Source of the DNA: a virus
Length of the DNA stretch: 64,000 bases
Reading direction: 5' to 3' (one strand)
Virus record (IMG/VR): IMGVR_UViG_3300045125_000031
Span: 1 to 64,000 of that record
Position numbers and translations under genes: made by a program. Within the stretch, counting starts at the first letter, position 1, and each line of letters opens with the position of its first letter. The notes under the pieces are model-generated. The model did not search any database. It saw nothing but the letters and a program-made list of their open reading frames with translations, and was not told the origin of the DNA. Of the stretch, positions 8,639 through 19,222 are shown one piece after another.

Positions 8639-9255
8639 GATTCATCCTTGTCAAAACCAATAGCCTTATTCCAGTTATTTATTGACCAATGACCAATTCC
8701 ACATGCATCTAGCAACATCGTTATCTGTTATTTTTTATCATAAATAACATCTAATAGTTTTATTGTTCTTTGTTTCCTGAACTCACGTTCATAAGATTTA
8801 TACCATGAATCTGATTTTCCAGGATTTAAAGATCTAATTTTAATCTGCTCTTCTTTAGTTAATCTTTTGTTTCCTAAATAATTTTGCCAAGTAATTGGAG
8901 AAACCTTACCGATAATCTGAATACCAGATAAACCAGCACCACCCAGGATCCCACCCTGTATTAATGCAAGGTCTGCTGCAGTTTTTGGACTATTCATAAA
9001 TACTGTATGTTCAATAACAATGGCTTCAACCAAGTTGTAATGATCAAACAATGCTTTAGACTTTTTACATGCATCAGTTATCTTCTCGTATATATCTCTA
9101 CCATTAAATGTTATTTTTCCATAACAATCTAATTTTTTATATGAATATATCGCAAAAGCAAGATTATTAGTACTGGCATCTATAGAGCAAATTACTCCAG
9201 GCATTTTACCGTAACTGCCTTCTAGATATCTATCTGTTTCTTTTGCCTTTGTCAT
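8635..9255 (-). CDS. RuvC-like Holliday junction resolvase
   Basis: RNase H-fold nuclease expected to resolve branched recombination or replication intermediates before packaging. Motifs: VICSIDASTNNLAFAIY (first catalytic Asp), VEAIVIEHTVFMNS (catalytic Glu), TAADLALIQGGIL (the helix after strand 4 in RuvC) and LNPGKSD, where a late acid could be the last ligand. The open frame stops at 8728, but restoring one A in the AAAAAATAA run continues it as GIGHWSINNWNKAIGFDKD to a TGA at 8635 that overlaps the HTH gene. Its start overlaps the upstream zinc-finger gene by 26 bases. Confidence 0.72.
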
Positions 9256-9526
9256 TTGACAATCCCTTTACTTGTTTTAAAACTTTTTTAACATCTATTG
9301 GATTAATTACACATTGATTACATAACGGCTCATCGTTGTATATAGATAATTTCTCTCCACACTGTTTACAAATTCTATTCTTACCCTTACGTTTTTGTCG
9401 TCTAGTCTGGATATATCTTTGTGCAATTTTTTCTTTAGTGGCTTGCTCTCTGCATTTTTCTGAACAATATATCTGATAGGATATATCGGATTCAAATGTA
9501 TGATCGCACCATCTACAACTTTTCAT
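9230..9526 (-). CDS. Two-zinc-finger protein
   Basis: Intact 98-residue basic protein. The first cluster is CRWCDHTF-x10-YCSEKCRE, the second CKQCGEK-x11-CNQC. Both are four-cysteine zinc ribbons, joined by a Lys/Arg-rich linker. It overlaps the Cas4-like gene by 14 bases and the RuvC-like gene by 26. It is probably a nucleic-acid-binding accessory of the recombination operon; no enzymatic motif. Confidence 0.6.
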   Translation of the reverse strand: MKSCRWCDHTFESDISYQIYCSEKCREQATKEKIAQRYIQTRRQKRKGKNRICKQCGEKLSIYNDEPLCNQCVINPIDVKKVLKQVKGLSNDKGKRNR

Positions 9527-10371
9527 CTTCTAGCAACTCCAGAGGTTTAATTTTAATTACCCCTGCCTCTGCTTCAGCACATGCTTTTTGGATTGGGCAC
9601 ACTTTACAAATTTTAGAATTAGATCGATAAGGTTTTTGTGGCAACTCTCGATCTTTCCAAGACTTGTGTACTGTTCTCATCCAATCAAATGCCTGGTCTA
9701 CCCACCGACGGTAATGATCGCTTACTACTACTGGTAAAGTCAACAACTCATGATTATTTTTATTTTCATAAATCATTACACCCTTGCCGACTTTCCAAAC
9801 TTTCATATAGATTAGTAATTGCATAAGATGACCCATCTTAGGCTTTCTACTATTTTTTTTGTATTCAAAACCTTCATTCATTATTGTTTTAATTTCACCA
9901 ATAATTCTTTCACCATTATGCTTAAGCATGACATCTCCATACACCATCAAAAGGTGGATCGTCTAATTTAACTCGAAATTCCATTGCTGGATGAGTTTGC
10001 TTATTATATTTTCTTTCAATTGGATCAAATTCCATATCTGTATCTAGCAGTCCTGAAGCCTCAATTGCTTCTTGAATTCTTTCATGGCCAAGAGTTCCGT
10101 TAGTTCTATTTGCAACACCAAATGCGTCAGAGTTATCATAATGAACCTGACCATCAAATGCAAGGTACCAGTATCTAGGACATTCTCCAGCGCCATAAGT
10201 TAAAGCGGATGCTGAAAAGTTTGTCTTCTTGCTGAATCTTGGCTTTGTTTTTGTCATATAGCCAGATTCTATTTCTTCTATTATTCCATCGATAAAACTT
10301 GTATCCTCTTTAGATTCAGTCTTTTTGTCTGGACTCTTTATCATTACTTGCTTCAATAAATTTTTAGTCAT
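9513..10371 (-). CDS. Cas4/RecB-like PD-(D/E)XK exonuclease with Fe-S cysteines
   Basis: About 285 codons with one frameshift near 9945. Features follow the Cas4 family: an early Cys in GAGECPRYWYLAFDG, a His in GTLGHERIQEAIE, an Asp in FDGVYGDVML, the E-x-K core in IIGEIKT, then Tyr/Gln in HLMQLLIYMK, and a C-terminal cysteine trio KICKVCPIQKAC. One early plus three late cysteines is the 4Fe-4S arrangement of Cas4/AddB nucleases. It likely processes DNA ends in recombination with RecA, since no CRISPR array is present. A promoter lies directly upstream. Confidence 0.78.
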
Positions 10372-10392
10372 TGTTATCCTTTGTTTGTATTA

Positions 10393-10401
10393 ATTATAGC
10401 A
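10393..10401 (-). promoter_or_regulatory. Extended -10 promoter for the nuclease/resolvase operon
   Basis: Minus strand TGCTATAAT, about 22 bases before the Cas4-like ATG at 10371, which has AAAGGATAACA in front. It sits in the only real gap (72 bases) of this gene block. No convincing -35. Confidence 0.5.
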
Positions 10402-10442
10402 GATATCACTTAATTATGTATTTGAGAGCAGCACGGGACCAT

Positions 10443-10912
10443 CTATTGATCTTGCTTAATTTCCTCTATTGAAACTGTGCCATCCATATACCCATGCAGC
10501 CCTGAATGGCCTGCGGTCTAACTAACTTCAGTCCGCCTCCACTCTTCTGGATATCTGGCATTCGCAAATATCCTTTCAGCCCACATGTATCAGATGTTAA
10601 GCCCTCATATCCTAGCCATGTACTATCATTCCAATCACCAACCTGCTCAGGTAGTTCTAACTTCGTATTCATGGCAAGTCTGACCTTCTTGTTTCCCTCG
10701 CCAATTACAACGATAATGGCTGGATCTCCGTTATTCTTAATAGCATCCGTTGTTGCCTTTGCCCATACATCCTGATTAAGAGTAAATGATTTTCCCACCT
10801 CTTTAAAATCTACAGTAAAGTTATGCCAAGTAGCATCACCTTTCTTAGTATTTCTACCAGAATTTTTGTGCTGCCTGGCACCTATTCTTTTACTCTCGCC
10901 TCTTTCACTCAT
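10443..10912 (-). CDS. Hjc-like Holliday-junction endonuclease candidate
   Basis: About 157 codons. N-terminal Arg/Lys-rich region (IGARQHKNSGRNTKKGDA), then VDFKEVGKSFTLNQDVWAKA and DPAIIVVIGEGNKKVRLAM. The run G-D-A ... V-D-F-K-E ... K-S-F-x7-W fits the archaeal Hjc/PD-(D/E)XK pattern of KGD, E/D-x-K and a following Trp helix, so a junction endonuclease is my best reading. The frame is broken near 10470; the next frame adds GYMDGTVSIEEIKQDQ to a stop at 10443. With the RuvC-like protein this would give the phage two resolvases, so one of the two calls may be wrong. Confidence 0.42.
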
Positions 10913-11081
10913 CTCTTTTTACTTTCTTATATCCAACTTTAAATAACTGTACTTCTGATAAATGCTTTTCAGAGCACATCCAGGATGCCATCCCAGTTGA
11001 AATATATACTCTAATAGTTTTTACTTCTTTTTTACAAGTTTTGCAAGGAAACTTTCCTTCAAATATTGTGTACTTATCCAC
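10905..11081 (-). CDS. 58-residue zinc-binding protein
   Basis: GTG start at 11081, overlapping the end of recA by 8 bases. The product has GKFPCKTCKKEVKTIRV and later MASWMCSEKHL: a CxxC knuckle and a Cys-x3-His that could complete a zinc site. The basic C-terminus (KKVKRDE) overlaps the start of the next gene. Small treble-clef or ribbon proteins like this are common accessories in phage replication operons; function unknown. Confidence 0.55.
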   Translation of the reverse strand: MDKYTIFEGKFPCKTCKKEVKTIRVYISTGMASWMCSEKHLSEVQLFKVGYKKVKRDE

Positions 11082-12091
11082 TGATCTTAGTCTTAATCAT
11101 TTCTTGTAGATCAAGATCCTCTCTTACTCTATTAACAAATCCATCTCTACCTTGAACCTTTGAACCATCTGGAAGAACATACCAGGCTCCAGTTCTTTCT
11201 ACTATGCCCAAAGATTCAGCAGTGTCAACAAGATCAGCGACAGAGTCAATGCCCAAAGTATCGCCTCTAAAATAGAAATCATACTCACCAGACTGGAAAG
11301 CAGCACTAGTTTTTGAAAACTGGAGTTCCCATCTAACCTTTCTACCAATCTTTTCTTCAATGAGCCTTGTCACCAACATATATCTTTCCTTTCAATGCTT
11401 GATTGTCTGATTCTGATGAAAATAGTTTAATAACAGTAGAAGAATAAAACTTAGTAGCTTGTCCACCAGTTGGCTGTTGGCTTGTATACATTGCATTAAT
11501 ATTATTTCTTGATTGACTAATTAATATAAACAATGTTGGCTTAACTTTATTATTGGCATAGTTAATCATCTTCCACGCATTACTAAAGTCACGAGACTCT
11601 GCACCAATTTGTTTTGTGTTTTCTAATTGCTTAAGTTCGTCAGAATCTTTTTCAAAATAAATAGCAGGTAGCAAGAGATGTAATAGAATCTACAACAATT
11701 AAATCTACTCCAGCCTCCATAAGATTTACACCTACATCAACCATTTCGTTAATTGTTCTAGCCTGTGAAACAATTAGTTTTGATGTATCTACACCTAAGC
11801 TTCTCTGCCCATGACTTTATCATATGACATTTCAGCATCAATCCAAGCACAGATCTTGCCTTCTTGTTGCGCTAAGGCAATTGTCTGTAAACATAGTGAT
11901 GATTTAGCAGATGATTTTGATCCCCATATCAATACCTGTCTACCGTACGGTAGACCACCATTCAGGGCACGATTGAGTCCATAACTGGGTGTTGCTGCAT
12001 ACTCAGTCTTTGGAACTTCATCTCCTACTAATATGCTTTTTCTTAACTTAGGGTTTAACTGTGCTAATACATCTTCAATGCTAACCGACAT
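11074..12091 (-). CDS. recA: RecA recombinase
   Basis: Strand-exchange ATPase, about 340 codons, the normal RecA length. Recognisable order: VLAQLNPKLRKSI; substrate-binding TPSYGLNRALNGGLPYGRQV; P-loop GSKSSAKSS; CAWIDAEMSYD; Walker B DLIVVDSITSL; loop region EKDSDELKQLENTKQIGAES; ILISQSRNNI; TGGQATKFYSS; and a core domain ending SLGIVERTGAWYVLPDG. The P-loop has Ala where the second glycine of GxxxxGK is normal. Frameshifts lie near 11800, 11670 and 11375. It begins inside the end of dnaE (11-base overlap) and ends inside the small zinc gene. No LexA-like gene is seen. Confidence 0.85.
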
Positions 12092-15000
12092 TTACATCCT
12101 CCAATATTACGGTACCATCTTTGGTTTTACCAAATTCAAATTTATATGCCTGTCCTTCTTCTATTTTCATATATGCCTTAGCAAATGCTGTAGGGAATAC
12201 TGTTACAGAATGTAACTCTCTAGAGGTATCTGCTAGAGTAAGTGATGCCATTTTTTTACCTGCTTTTGTTATTCTTGGTTTAAAAGATACAACAAATAAC
12301 TCATCATCTTTATATGGAAGCATTCTATAATTTAAAAACTTAATAAGCGCTGCTTCAGACCCTTTTAATTCGTCCACAGGAACAGCACTAACAATTCTAT
12401 TATCAGTTGCAAGAGTGCAATATAACTTCGTCCAGCCTCAATAGTAGTTTGCTCTTCATCAAATACTACCTATGCTTCCAGTCTTATCCAATAATCTCAA
12501 CTCTTGACCACCCCTTGCCACGCTTAATAGCCTTTAACCATTCCCATCAAAATAAAAGAACCCTTTTCTTCAAAGTCCTCTATCTCATTTATAAATGCAT
12601 AATAATGTGATGGAACTAGTTATATTAAATTCTGGAAGATTTAAATACTCATAAAGATTTTCTTTAATCTCATGCATCATTTCTTGGATTATCTGGGAAT
12701 GTATGCAGCACCAATAACTCTCATAGCCTGTAGTGCACGACTGTTTACTCCATTACCTTTTGTAAAAGTAAATTCTTCAACTTCCTCATAAGACTTAAAT
12801 GGTCGTGCTGCAATATATCTTTCTGCAATCTTATCAGAGATAAACTTAATCCTGACAGTCCAAACCGAATACCTTTACCCTCAATTTTAAAATCAATATC
12901 CGAATCATTAATGTGAGGTAGCTTTAATGCTAATACCCATTCTTTTTGCTTCAATAAGATATTCAGTTCTCGCATCTTTATCCTTTTCATTTTTAAGTAA
13001 TGCAATACATAAACTCAAGTGGATAATAATACTTTAACCATGCCGTCCAATACGAGAGCGTAGAGTAAGCAACCGCATGAGATTTGTTGAACGAATAGCC
13101 TGCATGCGCTTCAAAGTCATGCCATAAGATCAAGAGCCTCGATTAGGACTAATAAACTTAGAAGCACCACTAACAAACCTATCACTTGAAATACATCAAA
13201 TTCTCTAGCATCCTTTTTCTTACCAATGATCTTTCTAACCTTATCTGCTTCCGACATGGACATACCGCCAAGTTGTACGCATGCCTGCATAACCTGTTCC
13301 TGATATAGAATACAGCCATAATGTATCTTCCGTAAATGGTTTCATTATTTGGTGTAAATAGTTTACTGCTTGTCTACCATGCTTTACGAGCAATATAGTC
13401 CTTGCCAATTGTATTCATAGCACCTGGACGAACTAAGAGCATTTGATGCAGCAAGCTCTTCTAGATTTTTTACACCCATTTTAACTAAGTAGATTTGTAT
13501 ATGGTGTTGCTTCGCACTGAAATACACCCTTTGTATATCCATCTGAAAGCATTTGATAAACGTTTGTATCATCCATATCAATGTCTAATAGATCTAATAT
13601 CTTGTTCCATGATCTTTCTTTAATCATATTAAGAGTATCCTTAATAACACTCAGTGTTTTTAGACCAAGTGCATCAATCTTAATAAGACCAATTCTTTCA
13701 GCCTCTTCCATATCAACTGCCACAACAGGAATACGCTCATCGGCTACCAGTAGACATTACGTGTCTCCATTGGTGCATACTTAAAGATAGGATCTTTACT
13801 AGTGACAACACCAGCAGCGTGAATACCAGTACCTCTAATACGACCACGTAGTTGTTCTCCATATATTTCCACTTCTGGATATTTCTCTCTGAACCATGCA
13901 GTAGTTTTTGATGTACAGTACTCATCCCAAGTATCTACTAGTCTTTAAAACTTTATTAACATCTGACTAATGGAATATTTAATGCTCGTGCAACATCTCG
14001 TACAACACCTTTATCTTTAAACTCTAAAAATGTTGCAATAGATGCAACATGTCGATACTGTCTAACTAAGATAATCTTTAACTTCATCACGACGAGAATC
14101 CTGAATATCTGTATCAATATCAGGAAAATCATTACGCTCTGGGTTAATAAATCGGAAGAACAATAGTCCATGCTTGAATAGGATCAATATCTGTGATTCC
14201 AAGTGCATAGCAAAGCAAAGATCCAGCAGATGATCCACGACCTGGACCAACCATAATTCCTTCTTTTTTGCCCAAGTTAATCATATTACGAACAACAAGA
14301 AAGTATGGACCAAACTTTTTATCCTGAATAATCTGTTAACTCTTCATCAAGTCTATCTAGATATTCTTGGTTATGTATCAAGACCACGCTCTGCTTAAGC
14401 CTTCCATAGCCAGTTCTTTAATTCTTATCTGGATTTTTATACTGAACTGGTAAGCAGATTTAGATCCATCTTGAATATCATAGTCTTCAATCTTAGTATG
14501 CAATATCAATTGTAGTTACATAAATATCTTCTTCATGATCAATACCTTGCTTTTGCCATAGCCTCTTTCATTTCTTCATATGATAACAAATGAATGTCAA
14601 ACTTATTAAACGACATTTGACGTATCTGCACCATATAAATAATCAAGGCGCTTCATCATGATCACTCTGTTTTTTAGACTTTTCATATGTAACATCTTTT
14701 TGCAATCTTTAGCATGTAGGTATTAAGAATTAACTTTAATTCTTGAATTTCTTTTTGCTGATGGATCAACATGATGGCAGTCTGGAGTTACTACAATCTT
14801 AACCCTAAACTCATCTGCTAATTCAATATATTTCTATTGATTGATTCGTCGGATTGTGTGGCATTACCTCAATATAATAGTCATCGCCAAACTGTTCTTT
14901 AAACCACTTTATATATTTCTTAGCCATGCCAAGTTCGCCTAGTTCGATTGCCTTAGCAATAATACCGCTAGGGCAAGCAGAAGATACAATAATTCCTTCT

Positions 15001-15404
15001 TTATATTTTGCAAGAACTTCAAAGTCAATATCGTGGCTTTCTGTAATAACCTTCTGTCCAAGCAATTTCATTTAGTCTTGTTTAGGTTTTCTAAACCTAG
15101 CCTTATTCTTGGCTAGAAGAACTATATGGTTATAAACCATATCTAATTGATCGGTCTCGTTCTGCCTTTATCTCTTTGATCAAAGCGATCTTCACACATA
15201 TAACCTTCTATGCCAAGAATAGGCTTGATGCCACTTGCTTTAGCAATACGATACATTTCACTGTGCCCAGATAGAGAGCCATGGTCTGTAATAGCAATTG
15301 CTGGCATACCCAACTCTACTAGCACGATCTACGTATTCTGATGGAGTAGCAATACCATCCAATAATGAATAGTGAGTATGTACGTGTAGTGGTACGTAGT
15401 TCAT
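12081..15404 (-). CDS. dnaE: DNA polymerase III alpha subunit (DnaE type), broken into many frames
   Basis: Full-length replicative polymerase, about 1,107 codons. PHP domain: [15 protein letters not shown] and [18 protein letters not shown]. Finger/palm: [18 protein letters not shown] (15 kb end of the centre), then the catalytic acids in [18 protein letters not shown]. Later: [18 protein letters not shown], the Y-x-x-Q-V-M-Q-x-A region near 13300, and a C-terminal OB fold with [16 protein letters not shown]. Start ATG at 15404 shares ATGA with the upstream gene; the stop overlaps recA. There are 20 or more indels, the densest broken gene in the window. The intact order of domains argues against a true pseudogene. 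Phages more often carry family A polymerases. Confidence 0.85.
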
Positions 15405-16063
15405 CTACTACCAGTCAATATTCGTACGCTGATGTAGATGGAGTGATCAAAACCTAAGATAGAATGCTTCTTGCTCCGCATATGGAATTCGACGCAATGC
15501 CTTCTCTAGAGCGATATGGTTCAACACCTTCCCAGTTAAATGGCTCCGTATCTGGTGCAGCAGGAATCAAAGTGTATGATGTTTCAGTTCCCTGACCATT
15601 ACGCTTTAACTTCCAAACAACGTTTGAGATGCTTCCTGTTTCAAGTGCATACTCACGAATTGTATTAAATGATGATTGCTTGCTGATACCCATTGACCAG
15701 ATTGCAACATATGGTCTTCGATGCCATCGTCAACAAGAACGTTGCAATAAAAACGAAGACTGGCCTCTCCAGCCAGCTCCTTTGGATCCTTGCGGTACAT
15801 TTCTTCAGCCCAGTCACGACCTTCTGTTTCTAGTGTGTCTACAGCCTTGCGCTTGTAATCCTTTGGATTTGTGTGTTCCTTAACAACGAATGCAAGTCCA
15901 CGCTTTTCGTTATAGTTTGCAGAGTCTTCGTCTAACTCTTCAATAAATCTAATCTTTACTGCCTGTCCATCAGCTAACTTTAGCCAGCGAACCTTGGACC
16001 ATTTTCGTCTGTCTTCTTATCTAGTAAAGCATTTATGTTTTTAAGTCCTACTATTTTATTCAT
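15401..16063 (-). CDS. Single-stranded DNA-binding-like replication protein
   Basis: About 218 codons, from ATG at 16063 (AAGGAG upstream) to a TGA overlapping the dnaE start. Starts MNKIVGLKNINALLDKKTDE, then GQAVKIRFIEELDEDSANY, FVVKEHTNPKDYKRKAVDTL and WKLKRNGQGTETSYTLIPAA. A beta-rich, Lys/aromatic-rich core with repeated 'flat' acidic segments, located between primase and dnaE and driven by its own promoter, fits a phage-type ssDNA-binding protein. I see no classic SSB OB signature or acidic C-terminal tip, so the call leans on context. Frameshifts near 16010, 15690, 15520 and 15450. Confidence 0.5.
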
Positions 16064-16083
16064 TATTTCTCCTTGTTTTTTCT

Positions 16084-16113
16084 ATTGTAGCATAGACAAT
16101 ATTGATTTGTCAA
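16084..16113 (-). promoter_or_regulatory. Sigma-70-type promoter for SSB-like/dnaE/recA operon
   Basis: TTGACA (16113-16108), 18-base spacer ending TGC, TACAAT (16089-16084) on the minus strand. It lies in the short gap between primase and the SSB-like gene; the -35 overlaps the primase TGA. The clearest promoter in the window. Confidence 0.7.
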
Positions 16114-16960
16114 ATTGGTATTCCAATTCTTTTATTGACTTGATCGTCCATGTCGCCTATATCTTTGTATTGTTTATCTAAGTTAATCACAGATAACATT
16201 TCCATTTAGTCTTTCAACTATCTTTTCTTTCATGTTACCGCCTGCCTCATCATTATCAGCAATAATAATTATATCACTAAAGTATATTTTTGAAGCAAAT
16301 CTATTTGCTTGGATGATACGTTAGCACCCAATGTAGCAACGGCTGGAAATCCAACCTGGTCTAACCTAATGGCATCAAAAGATGACTCCACAACATATAA
16401 CCTTAGATGCAATTTTACTCTATTTAGAGTTAAATAATATTTTAGTCTTTGGAAGTCCTGGTGTATTCTTAAAGTCTTTACCCTCAATAGATCTTCCAAC
16501 AAACCCTACAGCACAGTCCATCTGCTATTTTGTATTGGAATGGTTACCATGTCTTGGTTTTCAGAATAACCTAAATTCAAATTTTAGTAACAGATTCTTT
16601 AGTAATCTTTACGATTTTAACAAAATAGTCTTTTGCTCTTTGCTGAATTAAGTGCCTGTTCATGAAGCCTTATTAACATACAGTACATGTCAAACTCTGT
16701 CACATTCTGTGCTTTTCGATTAACTTACTATTAACCTCAGACAGAATATCTGTCTCAACCTCTTTACTCTTAATAAATCTAACAGATTCAAAATATGTTC
16801 TATCAGACAAATGCATTACTAAGTTCTATTAGGTCTGCTGTTTTCTGCATGAAAAACAAAAAGAACAATCCAGTATCTTTATTTATTTCTCCTGCAGGTG
16901 GTTCTATGATTTGAATGGAATGGGCAAAATACTATGTATTCGAGACTCTGCTCTTTTCAC
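16110..16960 (-). CDS. dnaG: DnaG-type primase
   Basis: Primase, about 284 codons, so much shorter than bacterial DnaG. The N-terminal zinc ribbon is CPFHSN ... GLFFCFSCRKTADLIELV (CHC2 type: Cys, His, Cys, Cys). The TOPRIM domain has the catalytic Glu in YVVESSFDAIRLDQVGFPAV and the acidic pair in IIIIADNDEAGGN. It ends DQVNKRIGIPI at 16110. I choose GTG at 16960, which gives KEQSLEYIVF in front of the zinc site if AAAA is read as AAA. With that correction the frame also joins the upstream small gene, so a fusion cannot be excluded. Indels near 16950, 16905, 16660 and 16275. It follows the helicase, as expected for a primosome pair. Confidence 0.78.
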
Positions 16961-17301
16961 AGTTACGCCAGATCCTGCGATGTACTCTTTTGATTTGATT
17001 GGCTGTGTATATACTGGCTTGGTTCCGTCTATCCCTAGTATCCATTCTGATTTCTTTCTCCTATATATATTCCGTATACGCTTAATTTAAATTCAAAATA
17101 ATTTTTGTTTTCGTTTATATGTATAATGTAAATTCTGGATTGATGTCAATTCTTGGAGCATAGCCAGATAGTCTGCATCTCTGATACCAGTAGCCTGATA
17201 TACTCTTGCTGTAATCTGCTATATGGCAGAGTCATCATTGATGACCCCCGTCCAAAGCAAACCTTTTTATGGGTTTGTGCTGAAATGTCTCCATGGAGCA
17301 T
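16961..17301 (-). CDS. Small hypothetical protein between helicase and primase
   Basis: About 110 codons in pieces. Starts MLHGDISAQTHKKVCFGRGS (17301), continues GYAPRIDINPEFTLYI, NYFEFKLSVYGIYIG and WILGIDGTKPVYTQPIKSKE. The middle is a beta-sheet pattern with a conserved-looking PRIDINPEF. Proteins with this layout occur next to replication genes of actinobacterial phages as I remember them, but no function is known to me. At least three indels (17235, 17130, 17045). Its end is not resolved and may run into the primase. Confidence 0.4.
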
Positions 17302-17302
17302 A

Positions 17303-18863
17303 TTATACTGACTTATCTTCATAATCTTTGTACCTATAATATCCCTTGTCAAAGTCTACCTGTACTAAGAAGTCTCCCATAAATCCGTTACGATTCTTTC
17401 TAAATGCACACTCAATAATATCACTATTGGTTACCACGACCAAGTGCTAAAACCCAGTCAGCATCGTAGGCAATCTGTCTTGACCATGCTGTTTGTCCAA
17501 GTGTTGGGACTGTTGACAAATCTTTCACATCATCAGGTGTAGCAGATGAGATAGCAATAATTAGGTACCTCTTCACTAATAGCCATTAAGTTTAAGTTCA
17601 CGAGAAAGATTCTTCATTCGTACAGTTTCATTATCAGACTTTTGGTTTGGTGCCATCAAGTTGTAGGTAGTCAACAATAACAAAGTCTGGTTTGTACTGA
17701 TCAATCTTTCCACGAAGTACCGATTGGATTAATTTCTCCACCAGTATCGTTTGATATGATATGAAACTCTGGTCTACCCTGAACAGTTTTTGTGCATGCC
17801 AATACTTTAAGCATATCAATTTCAACTATCACCATTGAACTAACTTTCTATGTGACCAAAGACCCTCGCCCATAATTGCAAATACACGATTACGAACTTC
17901 CGTCTTCAGACATTTCAAGACTGATAATCATAGGGGCTACGACCCTGCTTCCAAGCCTGTACAGCAAAGTAGAGAGCCAACCAAGACTTTCCTATACCTG
18001 GGTATGCAAGAAATACTCCTAGTTGCCCTGGCATAATTCCTGAAGGTAAGTAGTTATCGAAGCCTGGCAAACCTGTTTTAATTCCAACGCTCCAAGATTC
18101 CTGTTGCTTCTTTAACATTTTCAAAATATGCAACTGCAGAATCTAGATCTGTAACATCAATATCACGAATGGCTGCTGTATTTTTTTTAAGTTCTGATGT
18201 TTTAGTAATTAGATGATTCTAGTGCATCTAATCCTATGACCACCTTGTACATCAGTATGCTGCAGATCGTAATAATATCTTTTAAACTATCATGTTAAGT
18301 ATTCTGTCTGTAATTCTTCAAGGTGATGCTTTGTAGAACCAACACCGTTAATTGGATCAAAATCTCTAAACTTTTCTACAACTAAAGATGCTGGAGGAAC
18401 TGATGCCATTATTTTCATGAATACTTTCTAATAAAGTTGCCAGACATCTAAGTGTGTTCTTAGTATATGTTTCTACATTTGCCTGCAACAAAACATGCAC
18501 TTGCTTGTCTTGAAGAACTGCTGAGATTAGCTTTAGACTCTGTATTATTCACTCAACCACTCCTTTGCTAATTTTTTACGTTGTCTCACGATCACGTAAG
18601 TCTTTTCTGATTCAGTCTTTGCCTTTTAGTATATCATCTGCAATGTATAAGCAAATGATTCCAAGTTGGATTATCTGCAACTTCAAAATAGTATTCTAGC
18701 AAAGCATAGCAAGTTTCTAATGCGTATAGGACTCAACAAGAATTTCTGCTGACCCACTGCTCTACCACTTAAATTATGTGTTGGAGCATAACCTCATCTT
18801 GAAACTTATAGTGCTTGTCAAAACGACTAAGCAATGCCCATTCGATCTTTGCTTGTCAGTCAT
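17303..18863 (-). CDS. dnaB: DnaB-like replicative helicase
   Basis: About 520 codons. N-terminal helical domain starts MTDKQRIEWALLSRFDKHYK with KFQDEVMLQH. A linker region carries ASVPPASLVVEKFRDFDPIN. The RecA-like motor starts GIKTGLPGFDNYLPSGIMPG with Walker A LAYPGIGKSWLAL, Walker B KPDFVIVDYLQLDG, and the C-terminal ECAFRKNRNGFMGDF typical of DnaB family ends. It closes KDYEDKSV at 17303. Interrupted at 15 or more places between 17400 and 18800. It probably unwinds ahead of the phage DnaE with the primase encoded just downstream. Confidence 0.75.
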
Positions 18864-18864
18864 A

Positions 18865-19213
18865 CTAGTTGCTTTCTTCTAGTTCAGACCTTTGCTTCTG
18901 ATATCTTTTCTGAGAGTTTATCTTCAACAAACTTATACACACGCTCAAAAGCCTGGTCTGTAGTTTCTCCATCACGTCTTGACTATCAACAACACCAAGA
19001 TCAAGTCTTAGTGATTGAAAGTTTCCAAGGTTTAGCGTATATCCTAATTGTTACTGATACCTTTGTATCTTCGTTTTCCATTTCATACCCTTCTAGTTAT
19101 ATTGATTCAGACCAAATTGGTATAAATCTTCCATCTTCAGTTCTTCGTATATGTAAGTATACCATCACCCATTCTGCGAGTCAACTCTTGCCTTTGTTGG
19201 TGTGATATCGTTT
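18865..19213 (-). CDS. Small hypothetical protein upstream of helicase
   Basis: About 115 codons in fragments: MGDGILTYIRRTEDGRFIPI, an in-frame TAA after SESI (near 19093), then MENEDTKVSVTIRIYAKPWK, a gap, and RDGETTDQAFERVYKFVEDK with KLSEKISEAK, ending LEESN at 18865. Beta strands followed by an amphipathic helix. I read one protein because the pieces abut, but two small genes (19172-19093 and 19081-18865) are possible. Start uncertain; no clear ribosome site. Function unknown. Confidence 0.35.
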
Positions 19214-19222
19214 GTTATTAAG

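Noticed and set aside
12081-18863. Replication genes as pseudogenes of a decaying prophage
   Set aside because: Domain order, key residues and operon overlaps are intact, and breaks are one or two bases in error-prone contexts. No integrase, attachment site or host flank is present.
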